Source of the DNA: Carettochelys insculpta
Lineage: Eukaryota; Chordata; Testudines; Carettochelyidae
DNA length: 64,000 nucleotides
Assembly (NCBI RefSeq): GCF_033958435.1
Contig: NC_134137.1
Coordinates: 121,184,001 to 121,248,000, forward strand
Reading direction: 5' to 3'
A program made the position numbers and the translations under genes. This document shows positions 45,344 through 58,141 of the stretch, piece after piece. The notes under the pieces are model-generated. The model ran no database searches. It had not been told where the DNA came from and saw nothing but the letters and a program-made list of their open reading frames with translations. Position 1 is the stretch's first letter, and each line of letters starts with the position of its first letter.

Positions 45344-45546
45344 CGGGTTACCACAGCTGGCCTTTCAAAAGAAGAGGACACCCCTCAGAGGGAGTGTATT
45401 TGTACCAGTATCTACCAACTCATGTTGTATTAGTGTGTTATAGTATATATAGTACATTAATACAACATAAGTTGGCAGATACTGATACAGATACACTCCC
45501 TTGCAGGGGTATCCTCTGTTTTGAAAGTTCAAATATGGTAACCCTA
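45344..45546. mobile_element. Foldback MITE with about 90-bp arms
   Basis: The left arm CGGGTTACCACAGCTGGCCT...AGTATCTACCAACTCATGTT and the right arm ending GTTCAAATATGGTAACCCTA are inverse copies. They meet around a short AT-rich loop (GTTATAGTATATATAG, about 45435-45450). Identity of the arms is high along their full length. There is no coding. Target duplication not resolved. Confidence 0.85.
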
Positions 45547-46835
45547 TTTAACTTCGTAATCAGTTTCATTGTGCATGTGTGATTACATATAATTTAAAAT
45601 TGAAACATGAACATAAATGCTTCTGTGGAACTGAACAAAACTGAAATCATACTAAAATGCAACAATACACACTGCATTGCATGAGGAAAGTTGTTCATCA
45701 TTTTTATACGGCCATAGCAATTACTTCTACACATAGATTGGTCAGCCCAACCCATCAAACTCTGTTATTCCACACACTTTTCTTTTTTAGGGCATACTGA
45801 ACACCTAAAATGACATGCTGTGTGAGTAAAACAATAGGAATGTGTGTGCAAATGTGCATGCCAGCAGACAAGTTATATGAGTGGCATTGAGGCTGAACTA
45901 ACAAGAAGAAGCGTGTTCTTCCTAACTTGCCATTTACAGCTATCTGCAAAATTGGAAGCAAATATGAAGAATCTACTCCAGCTGCAGTGTTTTATTACTT
46001 GGAAGTGTTTCATTTTACCACAGTTTATATTGGTTAAAGAGAGCTGGGTTGCTGAACTAATTGCAACACCCAGGTGAGCATCTCAGTGCAGTTACTAACA
46101 TCTTACTCCTTTGTTCAGCAGAGGCTTGGGTCATTGCTGAGCTTCCGCAGCCTGCGTGGCTTCTGGTCAATTGGGAGGGAGAATACCTACAGCTGCCACC
46201 GGCTAAGGTTTAAATCAGGATTACCAGCTTTCAAAGCTTAGCTCCTATAACCTGGTATTCTAAAATTTGCACCCTCCTTTCCTTGAGTCTCTCTTCAGCT
46301 AAAGTTTTGCTGCCTGTTAATTATTTGAATTATAATGTCACTGGCATCTTTACAGAATAAGCCAGCAGCAGCAATGTATGATACTACCACTGTCAGCACT
46401 AATTACAGTCTTCACCACAGAGAGCTTCAAAACAACAAGATGGAATCACGCAGAGGGGTCACTGCTTAAACTCAAAGTGGTTGCAGTTCCTCTCCCCAAA
46501 ACAGACTGGCAAAAGGAACGTCATGTGATTTGAGGGGTACCAAGCTTCTTTATAATGAGTTTGGGTTTTGTTTTTGTTTTTTAATTTAGAACTAGTGCAG
46601 TACGGTGATGTCTGAGAGTGGGTGGAGGAAGACTGAGATGTAAAGATGGACTTAGAACCAGTTTCCTGCATCAAGGAAAATTCTTAGTACAACCAACAAT
46701 TGTAATTTGCCCTAGGATGACTTCCAATTGTGCTTATGAGAGAAGTGGCCAATGCTAACATGAATCTCAGGAACTTATTTGCAATTCTAGCCAGCACTTA
46801 AAGCTTTCTGCAGTCTGCAGACCCACTGATTGTGG
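45547..46835. other. Unassigned
   Basis: No recognised gene or repeat. Confidence 0.5.
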
Positions 46836-46843
46836 GGGGAAGG

Positions 46844-47142
46844 CAGAGGTGGATTAAGAACAACTGTGGCCCTTGGACAACACTGTCACCAGGGGCCTCC
46901 CCCAGTATATTAAAATATTAATGCAACATCATTACTTATGCTTTGATATCTATTTGTGCTTATTATTAGTGATGATACATAATGAAATTACACAGTTTTA
47001 AAATAAGAGTTACATGACATATTTATTTTGTCCCATTAAAGTGAATTGGTCAAACAAAATGGAATTATGCAGCCTTAGGGCCCCTCACAGCTGGGGATCT
47101 TAGAGCTACTGCTCCTTTGGCCCTTGTGTTAATCTGTCACTG
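46844..47142. mobile_element. hAT-like MITE, CAGAGGTGGATTAA family
   Basis: The ends are CAGAGGTGGATTAA and the inverse of CAGTGACAGATTAA. The flanking 8-mers are GGGGAAGG and GGAGAAAG (6 of 8). Internal GGGGCC/GGCCC blocks sit at both ends. No coding. Confidence 0.7.
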
Positions 47143-47150
47143 GGAGAAAG

Positions 47151-48693
47151 GGGAACAGTGACTCTAAAGAGCCCATGGCTCAGAGCCCTAGACGCTTTAA
47201 ATCACTGTCAGAGTGCTGCACGTGGCACTTTGGGCAGTACTTTGAGCTGCCTCAAGGCTCTGCTGTATGGCATAACATCCCCTCCGGGAGGCTGGCCTGG
47301 CCCAGCCCCACCACTTCCATCCAACGTCCTGTCAGTGGCACAAAGCAGATCTCCACACCCTGCCTTGCCCAGGGACCCAGCAAGGCTGCCGGCCCTGCTG
47401 GCAATCCTGTTTATACCATAGACATTTATCCAACTAGAAAAATATTTTGCTAAGTTACTGCAGCATACTTGAAAATAAACCTGAGTCATGCAGGCTAGCT
47501 GAGGGAGGGCAACCAAGAATGATCAGAGTTTCTGTGGCCGGGTCTCAATTATAGTTCTTCCCTGAAGAAAAGGAGCTCAGCATATATTTCTTTAGCTCCT
47601 GAGAAATCCCTTTCTTAGTCTGAGTTTGGTGGTGACAAATTTTTGTGAGGTAGTTCAGCCTTGGGAATTAATCAACGTGTTTGCTGTAGGAAATGGATGA
47701 TTTCCAAACACTGCACTATGACAGTGCTCAACTTCTTTACAAGACTTAGCCGCCAAGGAATTCCAGACAGGATAGGACAAGAATCGTAGCCTGGACTCTC
47801 TCCCGTTTATGCATTTGTGCTTGTGCTCGCTACCTCTCAAATTAGTCTGGCCTCAGTGAGGGCAGTTGTACTGTAAAGCATGAGAGCATCACAGAGTGTT
47901 GGTATAAGCAGAGTGGAGTAGCTGAGTCCCCACTTCATTGCTAGCACCAGCATCACTCAATCTTACTGGCACCCCATGACAGGGCAGCCAGCTGGAGTTT
48001 AAAGCATTACTTGTCTTGCGCTACAGACTTGGGACAAGAACAGATGTTCACTTAGGGGTTGAAAACAGCATCTAAGATGGAGATTTTGGATGTTTAACTC
48101 CACCCAAATGTGATAATGGAGTTTAAACCCACCATTTCACCTTTGGATAACTCCCCCCATCCCACTTGACTTGCTTTCCAAGGAGAAACAATGAGGAGCA
48201 AAATGTGTCTTCCTCTGCAGAGTCACAAAAGTAATTCTCCCAGTTTTAAAGTGTATTGAAAAGTCAAACTTTAAGTTTATACTTGACCTTTTGCTCAACA
48301 AAGACAATCAAGGCTCGCATGATTTCTTCCAAGTTTGGCATTTTTTCCCTCAAGGAGCCTTCTCATTATTACTTTCATGGAAATTGACATGATTAAGTGT
48401 TTCAAGGCACTCACAACATATTTGACTATCTTCTAGTGGAACGTTATACTTCCTTGAAGACCTCTCATGAAATAAATAGCCTCTGGTCTTCTATTTTCTC
48501 TCATTTTGGAGTGAATTCTGGTTTTGCTTTTGGTCAACTCTAAGAGTTCTTATTTTGTCCTCTTCTCTTTTGCCCACCTTCAATATGTTCTTTCCCTTTT
48601 CTCTTTAAAAAGATTCTATTTCTCTGTCTTTCTATTTATAGTGGTGGTCTCTCTCATGGGTATTTGACCCTCCAGAGTTGGTATCACTATACA
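47151..48693. other. Unassigned
   Basis: No gene is recognised. 47160-47420 is locally GC-rich with compositional open frames. Confidence 0.5.
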
Positions 48694-48701
48694 AAGCCTT
48701 T

Positions 48702-48971
48702 TAGGGATGTTAAAATGGTTAACTGGTTAAATGAGAGAGACTAACTGGTCAACTGTTGATGCAGTTCCTACCACCTGGCCTGCTAGCCAGCCCCAGCACA
48801 CCCCTGGGATTCCACCACAGCCCTGAGGCCCATCTCCCAGCCAACCACCCCTCCACAGATGGGGCTGCTCCAGCCTAGTGTGGCTGGCTGCAGCCAGAGT
48901 TGACTGCCAAAGGTTGGTTAAGCCTTATTTTTACTAGTATGCTTCCTGGTTAACCCCATTTAGCACCCCTA
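48702..48971. mobile_element. hAT-like MITE, TAGGGATG family
   Basis: A 270-bp element with ends TAGGGATGTTAAAATGGTTA and the inverse of TTAGGGGTGCTAAATGGGGT. The flanking 8-mers are AAGCCTTT (48694-48701) and AAACCTTT (48972-48979), 7 of 8. Confidence 0.8.
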
Positions 48972-48979
48972 AAACCTTT

Positions 48980-51900
48980 GATGTCTAGGTTCTTCATGCA
49001 AACCCATTCAGTTATATATGAAAATAATCATCATCCGGCTGCAATTTGGTAGTCTTCATTTTACAACAAACATGTGTCCATGTCTTAAAATCACAGTCAC
49101 ATTTGGCCTTTTTTGCAACTCTCAGTAGAAAAGTCAAGGAGTCAAAGCAATATATTTAGGTGAATCAGGATTGTGCATAGACAGGACATAGGGTCCAGAC
49201 TGGTGGTTACATGGTAAGGAGCTAGAAGAAGCTGAAAGTGGTGCAACAAATTTCAAGTTAAAGTAGATCCTGCCTAGTTTAAATTACACCTTCTTCTTGC
49301 TCCTTAAAGCACAAGGTAGACTACCTTACTCATTGGTACTCTTGGTGTAAATAGATCTAAAGGAGTCTCACAGAATGCGAAGGAGTCTATGTTAAACCAT
49401 CTTGTATTTTGCCTCTGAATTTGGTTGCTTTGTAAGACTCCTCTTTTTCTGAGGTCTCTTCCATGAAGTTACACTATATTCTTCCATATTTACAAAATAT
49501 CTGAATTCCTATGAGCATAATACTAATTGAACGTTCTGGCTGTGGTCAAGCATCTTTCTCCTCAGAGTGCGCCATCTCAGCCAAGCACTTGTAACAGCCA
49601 CCATGGGTCAGTTTCCCCATTTGCATCCCTTCAGAAGGGTGGCCAATAGCACTTCTCCTCTCTTACTAACTCCACATGGGTCATTTGAGTTTCTCTCCTT
49701 TCAGGTAGGAAGGTCCCCCAGGTTGTAAGTGCCTCTAATAGGTCTCTGATCAGTACTTGCATCCCTACCTGTGATCAGTGACTGGACTGCAAATCTGAAG
49801 AAATATGTACCTATGGAAAAGGCCTGTTTCCTATTCATTGGCAACACCATACTCATATATGAGAACAACTTTCTATCAAGCAAAATTTAACCCCACAATA
49901 AAACTTTGACTCCTACCCATAAGATGACTCAGGACAAACGTAACTGGACTATCTACAATACTCAAAGTCAATACTGTCATCAATCAATTTCCCAGCAACC
50001 CTTTATCTTGCATTAACTAGGACTCTGTTGATACATTCTAACCATTTTTGTCCCAGCATTTAAACCCGCAAGGAGGGAAGTCTGTGTCACACTACTCAAG
50101 TCACATGGGGAGAGTGGTCAGTGCTAGCAGTATTATGAGCCTACGTTGTCATTTTTAGGATCCCTGTTCTTCAGATATTACCAAGTCTTGGTCTGACATC
50201 AATGTAATAAACACTCTTCCTAATATTAAGTAGTAAAACACTATTTCAAATGACATTTTCCTTATGAAGAGAAATGGAAATTTTATATTAAAAACAAACC
50301 TATCAATAGACATATAAATAATGAAAAAAAGTTCTCTCATTATTTTAATGCATATTCATTTGTATTCCTTTTGGCTCCTTCTATGGCGCAGAGGAAGTGA
50401 AAAAAAGCTCATAAAGGCACCTGTCCAATATTTTTTATGCTACTGACATTTGATAGACTTAGCTGGTCTATTAAGTATGTGCATGTAGAAATTTCACTCA
50501 GTTTAATAAAAATCACTATGAGCAACATAGGCACTGTGATAAAACTCTAACAGGGTACCACCCAGCGAAATAGATCTGATGACTATATTCCTGTGTAATG
50601 TCTCTTTAAACAAAAGCTAGGTGTTGTAATGGTTGTGTTATTAAATAGTTACATGACAAGCATATATGACAAGGGTTTGTGAATGTGTTAAAACTCCCTA
50701 AATAGTGTACAAACCCCAAACACACACAAAATAGCTGAACTCAGAATTTGGAAGGTTTCGTAATATTGTTTCTATTGTGGTCTTTTAACAGTTACCATAC
50801 TTCTAAGTTGTGTAAAAACAAAAGTGTGTATCTTATTGTAATTACAGGGCTGGAATAAGCATATATCATAGTATTTAAAAAAAAACGATGAAGCCAAAAA
50901 TCAAAAAGCAGTAGACAAGGCTATGAGCTAGCATGATTATCTCCAGATTTTTTTTTCCAACTTAATCTGTTCATCATAAATGTTCATGACCATGCGAGCA
51001 TTATTAAAAGACATTTGCAGATGTGCAGAAGCAACAAACCTGACGAGAAAGCCAGTTCTTTTGACCTATTTACTATATAGGACAAGCAATAAAATGTACT
51101 TGTAACATTTTGAAAACTTCACAGTTCCAATCACCAAGTGCTTTGTAAGTAAAGGCCAGCTTTCCAGCTGCTCTATGGTGGATTTCAGGTCAGTTGCATC
51201 AGACTTTATGCACTGGACAAATCAAGAGTATAATCAGGCTTGCTGAATTGTGCAACTGGGTAGTTTATGGTTTTGCTGGGAGTTATTTTCCTCTGTCTTC
51301 ATCTGCTCAAGCATGGGATTATTTCAAAGGGTATGCACCACTTATATAAACCTCAGTGCACTGAACTGCACATAGAATTCAGAAACTGTATTGTGTGGGT
51401 GCTGGAACGGCATGTCCTGGGAAGCCAGGGGCTTTGTGAACATGTTGATTTTTTGTTCGTGTATTGTAATATAGAAGGCAGTAGATTAAAGTTGAGTATC
51501 AAAATTTATTTATTTTTACAAGGGAGTGAAATGCTTTGTTTTGCTATTCAATACGGAAGGCAAAATGCTACAAATGTCAAAATTGGAAACTTTATCCAGA
51601 TTCATAATTTAAAAATAGATTGTTGTATTTTGACACTATTTGTTACATAGATGGAAGAAGACACTGAAAAAGGTTCAGGAATTGGCTCTTTGGCTACGTT
51701 GTGGTAAACAAACAAACAATGACAGACAAAAAAGTAACTTGGTTTTAATGTATCCTTCGTTAACTTTAGATCTTTTAAAACCACATTGCAGAACCCTGCC
51801 AGTCCTTTATGAATATGACAGCATAACACAAAGTGAGCTGAATAATCTCATCAACTGCTGATCTAGACATAACATTCCTATCTTTTTTTCTGCCCCAGTG

Positions 51901-52051
51901 CTCACCAAATAAATTCTTGAAATATACTAGCAGTGACAGGACTGAAAACAATTGTCCATGGGATTTTTGTATAGGAACTAGAACAATAAGCAATCGAAAG
52001 GTTCTGTATGAAATAGCATCCCCTCAACGGGCAAGCAAGACTAGCATAGTA
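48980..52051. other. Unassigned
   Basis: A 3-kb AT-rich stretch with no recognised gene or mobile element. It is the longest apparently unique stretch in the window. Confidence 0.5.
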
Positions 52052-52059
52052 CTCTAGGA

Positions 52060-52408
52060 CAGGGGTGAGCAAAGTAGGGGGGGCAAGCCTCTGGGGGGGT
52101 GAAATTTTGTAAGCAGGGGCACAGCACGATGAGCTGATGGGTCTGAGGCTCATCCATCTCATTAAACATGTTTAAATATGTTACTGCTTTTATATATGTA
52201 TTCTCATTTATATACCAATTAATAAAGTTTTTACATTCTACATAGGTATTTTTAACACATTTTGAAAGGGGGTTGGGCTTTTTTTATATGAACACAACCA
52301 AAATTTCCATTGGTTTGGATTACATTAGAGAGGTTGGGGAGGTGGGGGGAAGCTGCTAATTGCAGGGACAAAAAGTGGAGCACAACATAAAAAGTTTGCT
52401 CACCCCTG
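52060..52408. mobile_element. hAT-like MITE, CAGGGGTGAGCAAA family, copy 3 (inverted)
   Basis: A 349-bp element with ends CAGGGGTGAGCAAAGT and the inverse of CAGGGGTGAGCAAACTTT. The flanking 8-mers are CTCTAGGA and CCCTGGGA (6 of 8). It is inverted relative to copies 1 and 2. Confidence 0.85.
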
Positions 52409-52416
52409 CCCTGGGA

Positions 52417-53680
52417 AACTATATGCAAACCAATACAGGATTCCTAATCTTGCTGAAAAATACTGAAGATGTGCACTATACAGAAGGGAGTAGTTTTGAC
52501 CTTGGATTTCTTGTAAATGCATGACCACAGGAACAAAGAGCTGAAAGCAGAGGTTTCCAGCAGTGCCCCTTCTTGACTATGTCTTTACAGTTGGCTTTAT
52601 ATACCACTTTATTCCAGTGAGCTTTGGGGTGGCTGCTCAGCACTTTTGCTTCTCCCCAGAGGGGGAGAAGATCCAGGACTTCTGCATGGCTCCATGTGGC
52701 TGAACAAGGCTATTATAACAATGCCGAGGGATGCAACTTCGGCAGACAATAGACCCATCCTGCACCATCATGAAAATACGCAGATGCCATTTGGCCAACA
52801 TGACCCCCAGTGCAGTGGAGGTCCCACTGAAAAGAGGCAGGCTGGTCCTGGCATCGTGCAAAGCAGTGTGAGATAGCAGTTGGTGGATTGTCACACTGGT
52901 GCGAATGAGGGATGTGCGCATGTCAAGGAGGACAAGAAGAGTGAGTTTGAGCCACTAGTTACCTGGCACACTGGAGGCAAGTGGATGGCCAAAATATAAC
53001 TAAAGGCGGTGGCCAGAGAGAGAGAGTGTCAGAGAGAGGAAGATGGTCCTTGGGAGCAGGTTGTGTCTGGGAAAATGAAGGCATAGGGCAGTCTAGCCCG
53101 TGCCAGAGCCTTGTGGAGATTGGATGGGAGCACAAGATTCCCCTCTTTCTGTCAGGAAAGGCAGGTTGGGGTTATTAGGGCCACCTGGGCAGATGGTGAG
53201 AGTAAATAATTAGCTGATGACGAGTGACTAAAAAAGGAGGCTTCAAGCCCAGAGAAGGGAGCTACTGGAAGATATATCACTGAGAGGGAGAATTCAGCCA
53301 TGTCGCTATGCCTGGAGGGAGCATGGTGAATGCGAACCCTGAGTGGTGAATGGAAAGGGGACTTTGGAGAGCTGAAAGATATTTAATAAATTAGTTTCAG
53401 GAGAGAGAGAGAGGAGGGATATTGTTTCAAAGACCTTGACTATGACTGGATTATTTTGGGCATGTGGCAGAGACTCAAGGCCATGGTCATGGCCACTTTA
53501 GGCCATGGGGCAGCACCCTGTAAGAGCACCTCACTACGGTTCCCAAGAACAGTAGTCCACACTAACTCAGTATGAAATGAATTTATGCCACCCATCACTG
53601 TTTTAGGAGATAGGTATAAGTAGCCAGTTGGTATGCTTCGAGACTTGTGTGGACACAGGACTCTTTAATGAGCACTAACT
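52417..53680. other. Unassigned
   Basis: No recognised gene or repeat. Confidence 0.5.
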
Positions 53681-53688
53681 GAAGTTAA

Positions 53689-53860
53689 CAAGAAGTCCTG
53701 TGGCACCTTATAGATTAACGGATTTTTGGAGCATAAGCTTTCGAGGGCAAAGAGTCTTTGCCCATGAAAGCTTATGCTCCAAAATATCTGTTAGTCTATA
53801 AGGTGCCACAGGACTTCTTGTTTTTGAAGATACAAACTAACTTGGCTACCCCTCTGATAG
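53689..53860. mobile_element. Hammerhead-like retro-repeat, copy E (inverted dimer, core deleted)
   Basis: The arms AAGAAGTCCTGTGGCACCTT and AAGGTGCCACAGGACTTCTT are perfect inverses at the outer ends. TTGGAGCATAAGCTTTC and GAAAGCTTATGCTCCAA are inverses near the centre. The CTGA half of each core is missing, so the arms meet directly. The tail is CTTGGCTACCCCTCTGATAG. The flanks TAACTGAAG and TTAGTGAAG match 7 of 9. Confidence 0.75.
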
Positions 53861-56127
53861 GTTAGTGAAGAAGGCAGGTATTGTGGACTATGCACACAAG
53901 ACTTACGCCAGCAAATGATGATGGTTTCAACCATGGGCAAAGGCAAGGTGCAGGGGGAGGAGGGGCACAGCAGATGATCCAGTGTATGAGAATTATGTAA
54001 AGTCTGAACAGATGACAAGCAATAGAAATCGCTCTCCATTGGTTGCATGTTGGTCCAATGAAGGAAGAGAGTTCAGCACATTATTTAAACTTATAAAGTC
54101 AAACACCTATTTTATGAACCAACGGGACTGAGGAGTTCACAGACTTGAACATCCCATTTACACTAAGGATGATGCATAAACTATTTATTAATCATTCACC
54201 ATCCCCGGATGAAGGAAAATTTAAGAGTTTCTTTTCCCTTGATCCTGAGGTTGATTTAGCTAAACTTGACTTCGGTACCAACCCAGTTGTTGCTTCACCT
54301 CTGTCCCGTTGTTCAAGAATCTCTGTTTGTTTGGTTTTTGATTAAAACCATTAGGCATAGTTGTCTTACATTTTTCTGCCATTGTTAAAAAAAGAGCCAC
54401 TGGCAACCTCTCTGATACATACCTTATCTGATACTGACATGCTTTCATCAGAGTGGGGGAAGGTCAGTAGTACCTGCACACTGAGCGTTGGTGACCACTT
54501 CTCACATTCACAGATGGAAACTCTGTTGATCGAGGGACAGCAATGCTTCATATACCTGACCATTTATCAGATCAATGTTTATGAAAGTAGGGGGTCCCCT
54601 GGAGAAGACCTTTGAAGTACTTGCTGCTTGAAAAAGCATGTCAGTGGATTGGTTTGCAAATGATAATGTACCAGAGTCTGAGTAAGTTGCTTCATCCTGA
54701 CATGGAGAAAAAGGGAGAAGAGTGAAGCCTTAAATTATTTTCCTTTTTATTTGTTTTTTTTCCCTCAAGGCTCTAACTGGAAGCCAGAAGATTGCAAAAT
54801 ATTTTACTGTGTTCAGCTATGATTGTTCCCAGAGGACAAACTTCCCAAACGTTAAAAAGTGATGCTAGACACTCAGTAAAACTGGGCAGTTACCACCCAA
54901 AATATTTCATCAGACTGGCAAACAGGATTTTCTGGAAATTACTAGAAACTGAACACAGCTCAGGTTACATGGTTTGATCTGAGAGACATTCTTCAGAAGG
55001 ACAGATGTGGTCAGATATCCAATTTTGGCATCAAATGTTAGGTGGCTGAATTGCTGTTTTAGTAAGTAAAGCTCCTAACCCTTGTAAAGGTTCTAAAAGT
55101 TTGGTGGTCTGGGGGGATGGGGGGGATTTTCCAGAAGTGGCTAGTGTGATTTTTTTTGAGTGCCTAATTTGTGATGTTAAAAGCCTACATTTTCAGAACG
55201 TGCCCTGTGCTCTTCAAATAAAGAGCTTTTATAGGGTCTCAATGTGAGCACCCCAAATCATTTGTTACTTTTGAGAATCTTGGCCTGAAGTTTTTTAAAA
55301 GGCTAGTGAGCTCTTTTACTGTGCACAGAGGATAGTTGTTAGAGGAACAACCCTGTAACCTTAGTCTTGAGGTCAATCATAGCTGAAATTTTTGTTTTGG
55401 AAACAAGATACATTATTCCTCCATGTTGCTTGCTTCCTGGATGCATTGCTTTCCCCATGGTCTCTGGGTGTATTGCAGGTGCCTCAGGATCTGGGTGATT
55501 GATTCCAGTGTGGTTGTACTACGTCCTGGAATAAGAGCAGAAGACCTTGTCGCCACATAGGGATATTAATTGTTTATTTTTCCCTCTGGCATCAAATGTA
55601 GATGTAGGTTCACATAACGTTACGTTAGCAGAAGTTAACTTCTCCCTCCCTTCCCCCAGTGGACAGCTCTGTTAATGCTTAGTGTACTAAGAGAGGAATT
55701 CGTGGCAGTAGAAAGTAGCTACAAACTTCTTGCTTTATTGGGGTGGCTTTTGTCCCCATGATAGACATTTCTGTCAAGGCAGAAACCATTTCCAGGTTTG
55801 CTGAGGGATGTGTTAATTAGTGCACCTGTTTATCTTTCGGTTCACATCAGGTGCTTATCTGCTCCTCATCACTTCAGTACCTGAGTGCCTCTCCTGAGAA
55901 GCCCTTACTGCTGCTTCACGTGTGAGATGGTAGGGTATCTCAGCACTTCGAGCTGGACGTGTGAGTTTTTGCTTGCAGAGATGTATACCTGTGCTAGCCC
56001 TGATCAAACTAGCATGTTAAAAATGAGTAGCGTTGGCAGTGTGAATGGTGGGCGGCTCTGAGCTATACGTGCTGTTCGAGGGTTATTGTAAGAGAGGGGG
56101 CTGCAGCACTGCTGTCTGAGGTCCCCA
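53861..56127. other. Unassigned
   Basis: No recognised gene or repeat. Confidence 0.5.
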
Positions 56128-56560
56128 CTAATTTTTTCCATCCGTGTGTAGAATAAATTTTGTTATGTGCACCAAGGCATGGGCAGGTGTGCACCGCCAG
56201 TAGACGCACCTGCTGTTGGTTGTGGGCGCTCTGCGCATGCTGCCCAACACACTCAGCTTACGGGGAGTGATCCTCACTTCTGCGCTGCTGCGGGTACAGC
56301 AGCTCTAACTTCAGAAATGTGCAGCTGGAGAGCAGCAGTTGCCGACAGGGGGCCCAGCTCTGAGGGTAGAGTCACCACCAGCAGCTGCGCAGAAGTAGGG
56401 ATGGCTGGGTGTGGTATTGCCACCCTTACTTCTGCGCTACTCCTTGTGGGGCACTGCCTTCAGAGCTGGGCACCAGGCAGCAGCCACCGCTCTCTGGCCA
56501 CCCTGCTCTGAAGACAGTGCAAAAGTAGCAAAACTACCAACCTTCTGCAATTTCCTTTAG
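56128..56560. repeat. Unclassified dispersed repeat related to 9832-9961
   Basis: CACTAATTTTTTCCATCCGT, AGAATAAATTTTGTTATGTG and GGGCGCTCTGC match the order at 9838-9900. The GC-rich remainder is not resolved. Class unknown. Confidence 0.45.
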
Positions 56561-56679
56561 GGCCGGGACCCGCAATTGGAGAAGTGCCAGGCTCCTCCGT
56601 GAAATCTGTACAGCATAGTGTAAAAGCACACAAGGGACCCGGTGTCCCCATTGGGAGAGCATTGTCTAGGTTGCTCGCT

Positions 56680-57110
56680 TCTTATACGCATCCTTTTGGA
56701 GTTTAAGCTTGCCAGGGATTTCCCTGGTAAGCCAAGCTGGTTGTCTACCATATTTGCTTTTCTTACTGTGCATCGGGATGGTCTGCTCCTGTGCCTTCAA
56801 TAAGACCTCTTTAAAATACTGCCAGTTCTCCTAGACTCCTTTCCTCTTCACATTAACTTCCAAGGAGATCCTGCTCATCATTGTCTGAAAGAGTCAGAGT
56901 CTGATCTTCTGAAATCTGGGGTGTGTATTTGCAGCTCACCTTTTGTCCTTTTTGTCTCACGATCGCTGCAGTTCAGGTTGCCACCCACTTCTACTTCTCC
57001 TGTTAGTTCTTCCCTCTTTGTGAGCAGCAGGTTAAGACGCGCTTCTACGCTGGATCACAAAAATAGTAGTTGTAGAAGCGTCTTTCTTCTGCCCCCGTTA
57101 TAAGTGGTCT
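56680..57110 (-). mobile_element. CR1-like endonuclease-region fragment, minus strand
   Basis: Phrases such as GCTTGCCAGGGATTTCCCTG, TCAGGTTGCCACCCACTTCT and TGTGAGCAGCAGGTTAAGAC are inverse CR1 ORF2 sequence of the segment between endonuclease and RT (compare [14 protein letters not shown] at 15556). The assignment is by pattern only. Confidence 0.5.
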
Positions 57111-57639
57111 CTCTTGAAGAACATAATTGAAAGTCCTTTTATTTTTTTTTTCCTAATTCACAGCCTTTAGTTCCTTAATGTTTCTTTTTTCCTGAGAGGA
57201 AAAATTGGAATTATAATATTGTATATTATGTCACAGGGCAAATTCACATTTTTGCCAGCTTCTCCTGCAGTAGTAGGAGTTGGGGACAGGTTAGACCTGT
57301 TTGCTTGGGTATTCTTATATCTGCAGCTACCCTTTAGCCTCCTGTGGCCTCTTGCTTGTGTAACACCATGGGTGTTGATGACAGTTTTGCCCCTACATGT
57401 ACAAAATAGGAGTGCAAGGGTTGTTGCAGCAACCCAGGATTTAGCTGGGGTCCCAGCTGCTAGCCTCCCCTGGCCCCAGTCCCAGCTGCCAGGCTGGGCC
57501 TCTGCTCCTGGACCTGTGGCTGCTCCAAGATTTGGGTGGGGGGCACACCTTACTAATAAGTGTTCCCACACCACTGATTTTGCCATTGACTTCAGCATAT
57601 GCAGGATCCATGTGTAAGGACACAATTGCTTATTGCTCA

Positions 57640-58141
57640 TTCATTCTTCAAGAAAGATGTGGAGAAATTAGAGAGGGTCCAGAAAAGAGCGACAAGAATG
57701 ATTAAAGGTCTAGAGAATGTGACCTATGAAGAAAGGCTGAAAGAATTGGGCTTGTTTAGTTTGGAAAAGAGAAGATTGAGGGGAGACACGATAGCGGTTT
57801 TCAGGTATCTAAAAGGGTGTCATAAGGAGGAAGGAGAAAACTTGTTCTTCTTGGCCTCTGAGGATAGAACAAGAGGCAATGGACTTAAACTGCAGCAAGA
57901 GACGTTTAGGTTGGACATTAGGAAGAAGTTCCTAACTGTCAGGGTGGTCAAACAGTGGAATAAATTGCCAAGGGAGGTTGTGGAATCTCCATCGCTGGAG
58001 ATATTTAAGAAGAGGATAGATAAATGTCTATCAGGGATGGTTTAGACAGTACTTGGCCTTGCCATTGGGGCAGGGGGCTGGACTTGATGGCCTCTCGAGG
58101 TCCCTTCCAGTCCTAGTGTTCTATGATTCTATGATTCCATG
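57640..58141 (+). mobile_element. CR1 3' end with open C-terminal coding
   Basis: Open from about 57640 to 58045: [50 protein letters not shown]. It is followed by a 3' UTR and the tail CTATGATTCTATGATTCCAT. It is the least mutated CR1 3' end in the window. Confidence 0.92.

Noticed and set aside
57167..57640. 157-codon minus-strand open frame and its 132-codon plus-strand counterpart
   Set aside because: The mirror-image open frames have no recognisable domain, splice context or start context.
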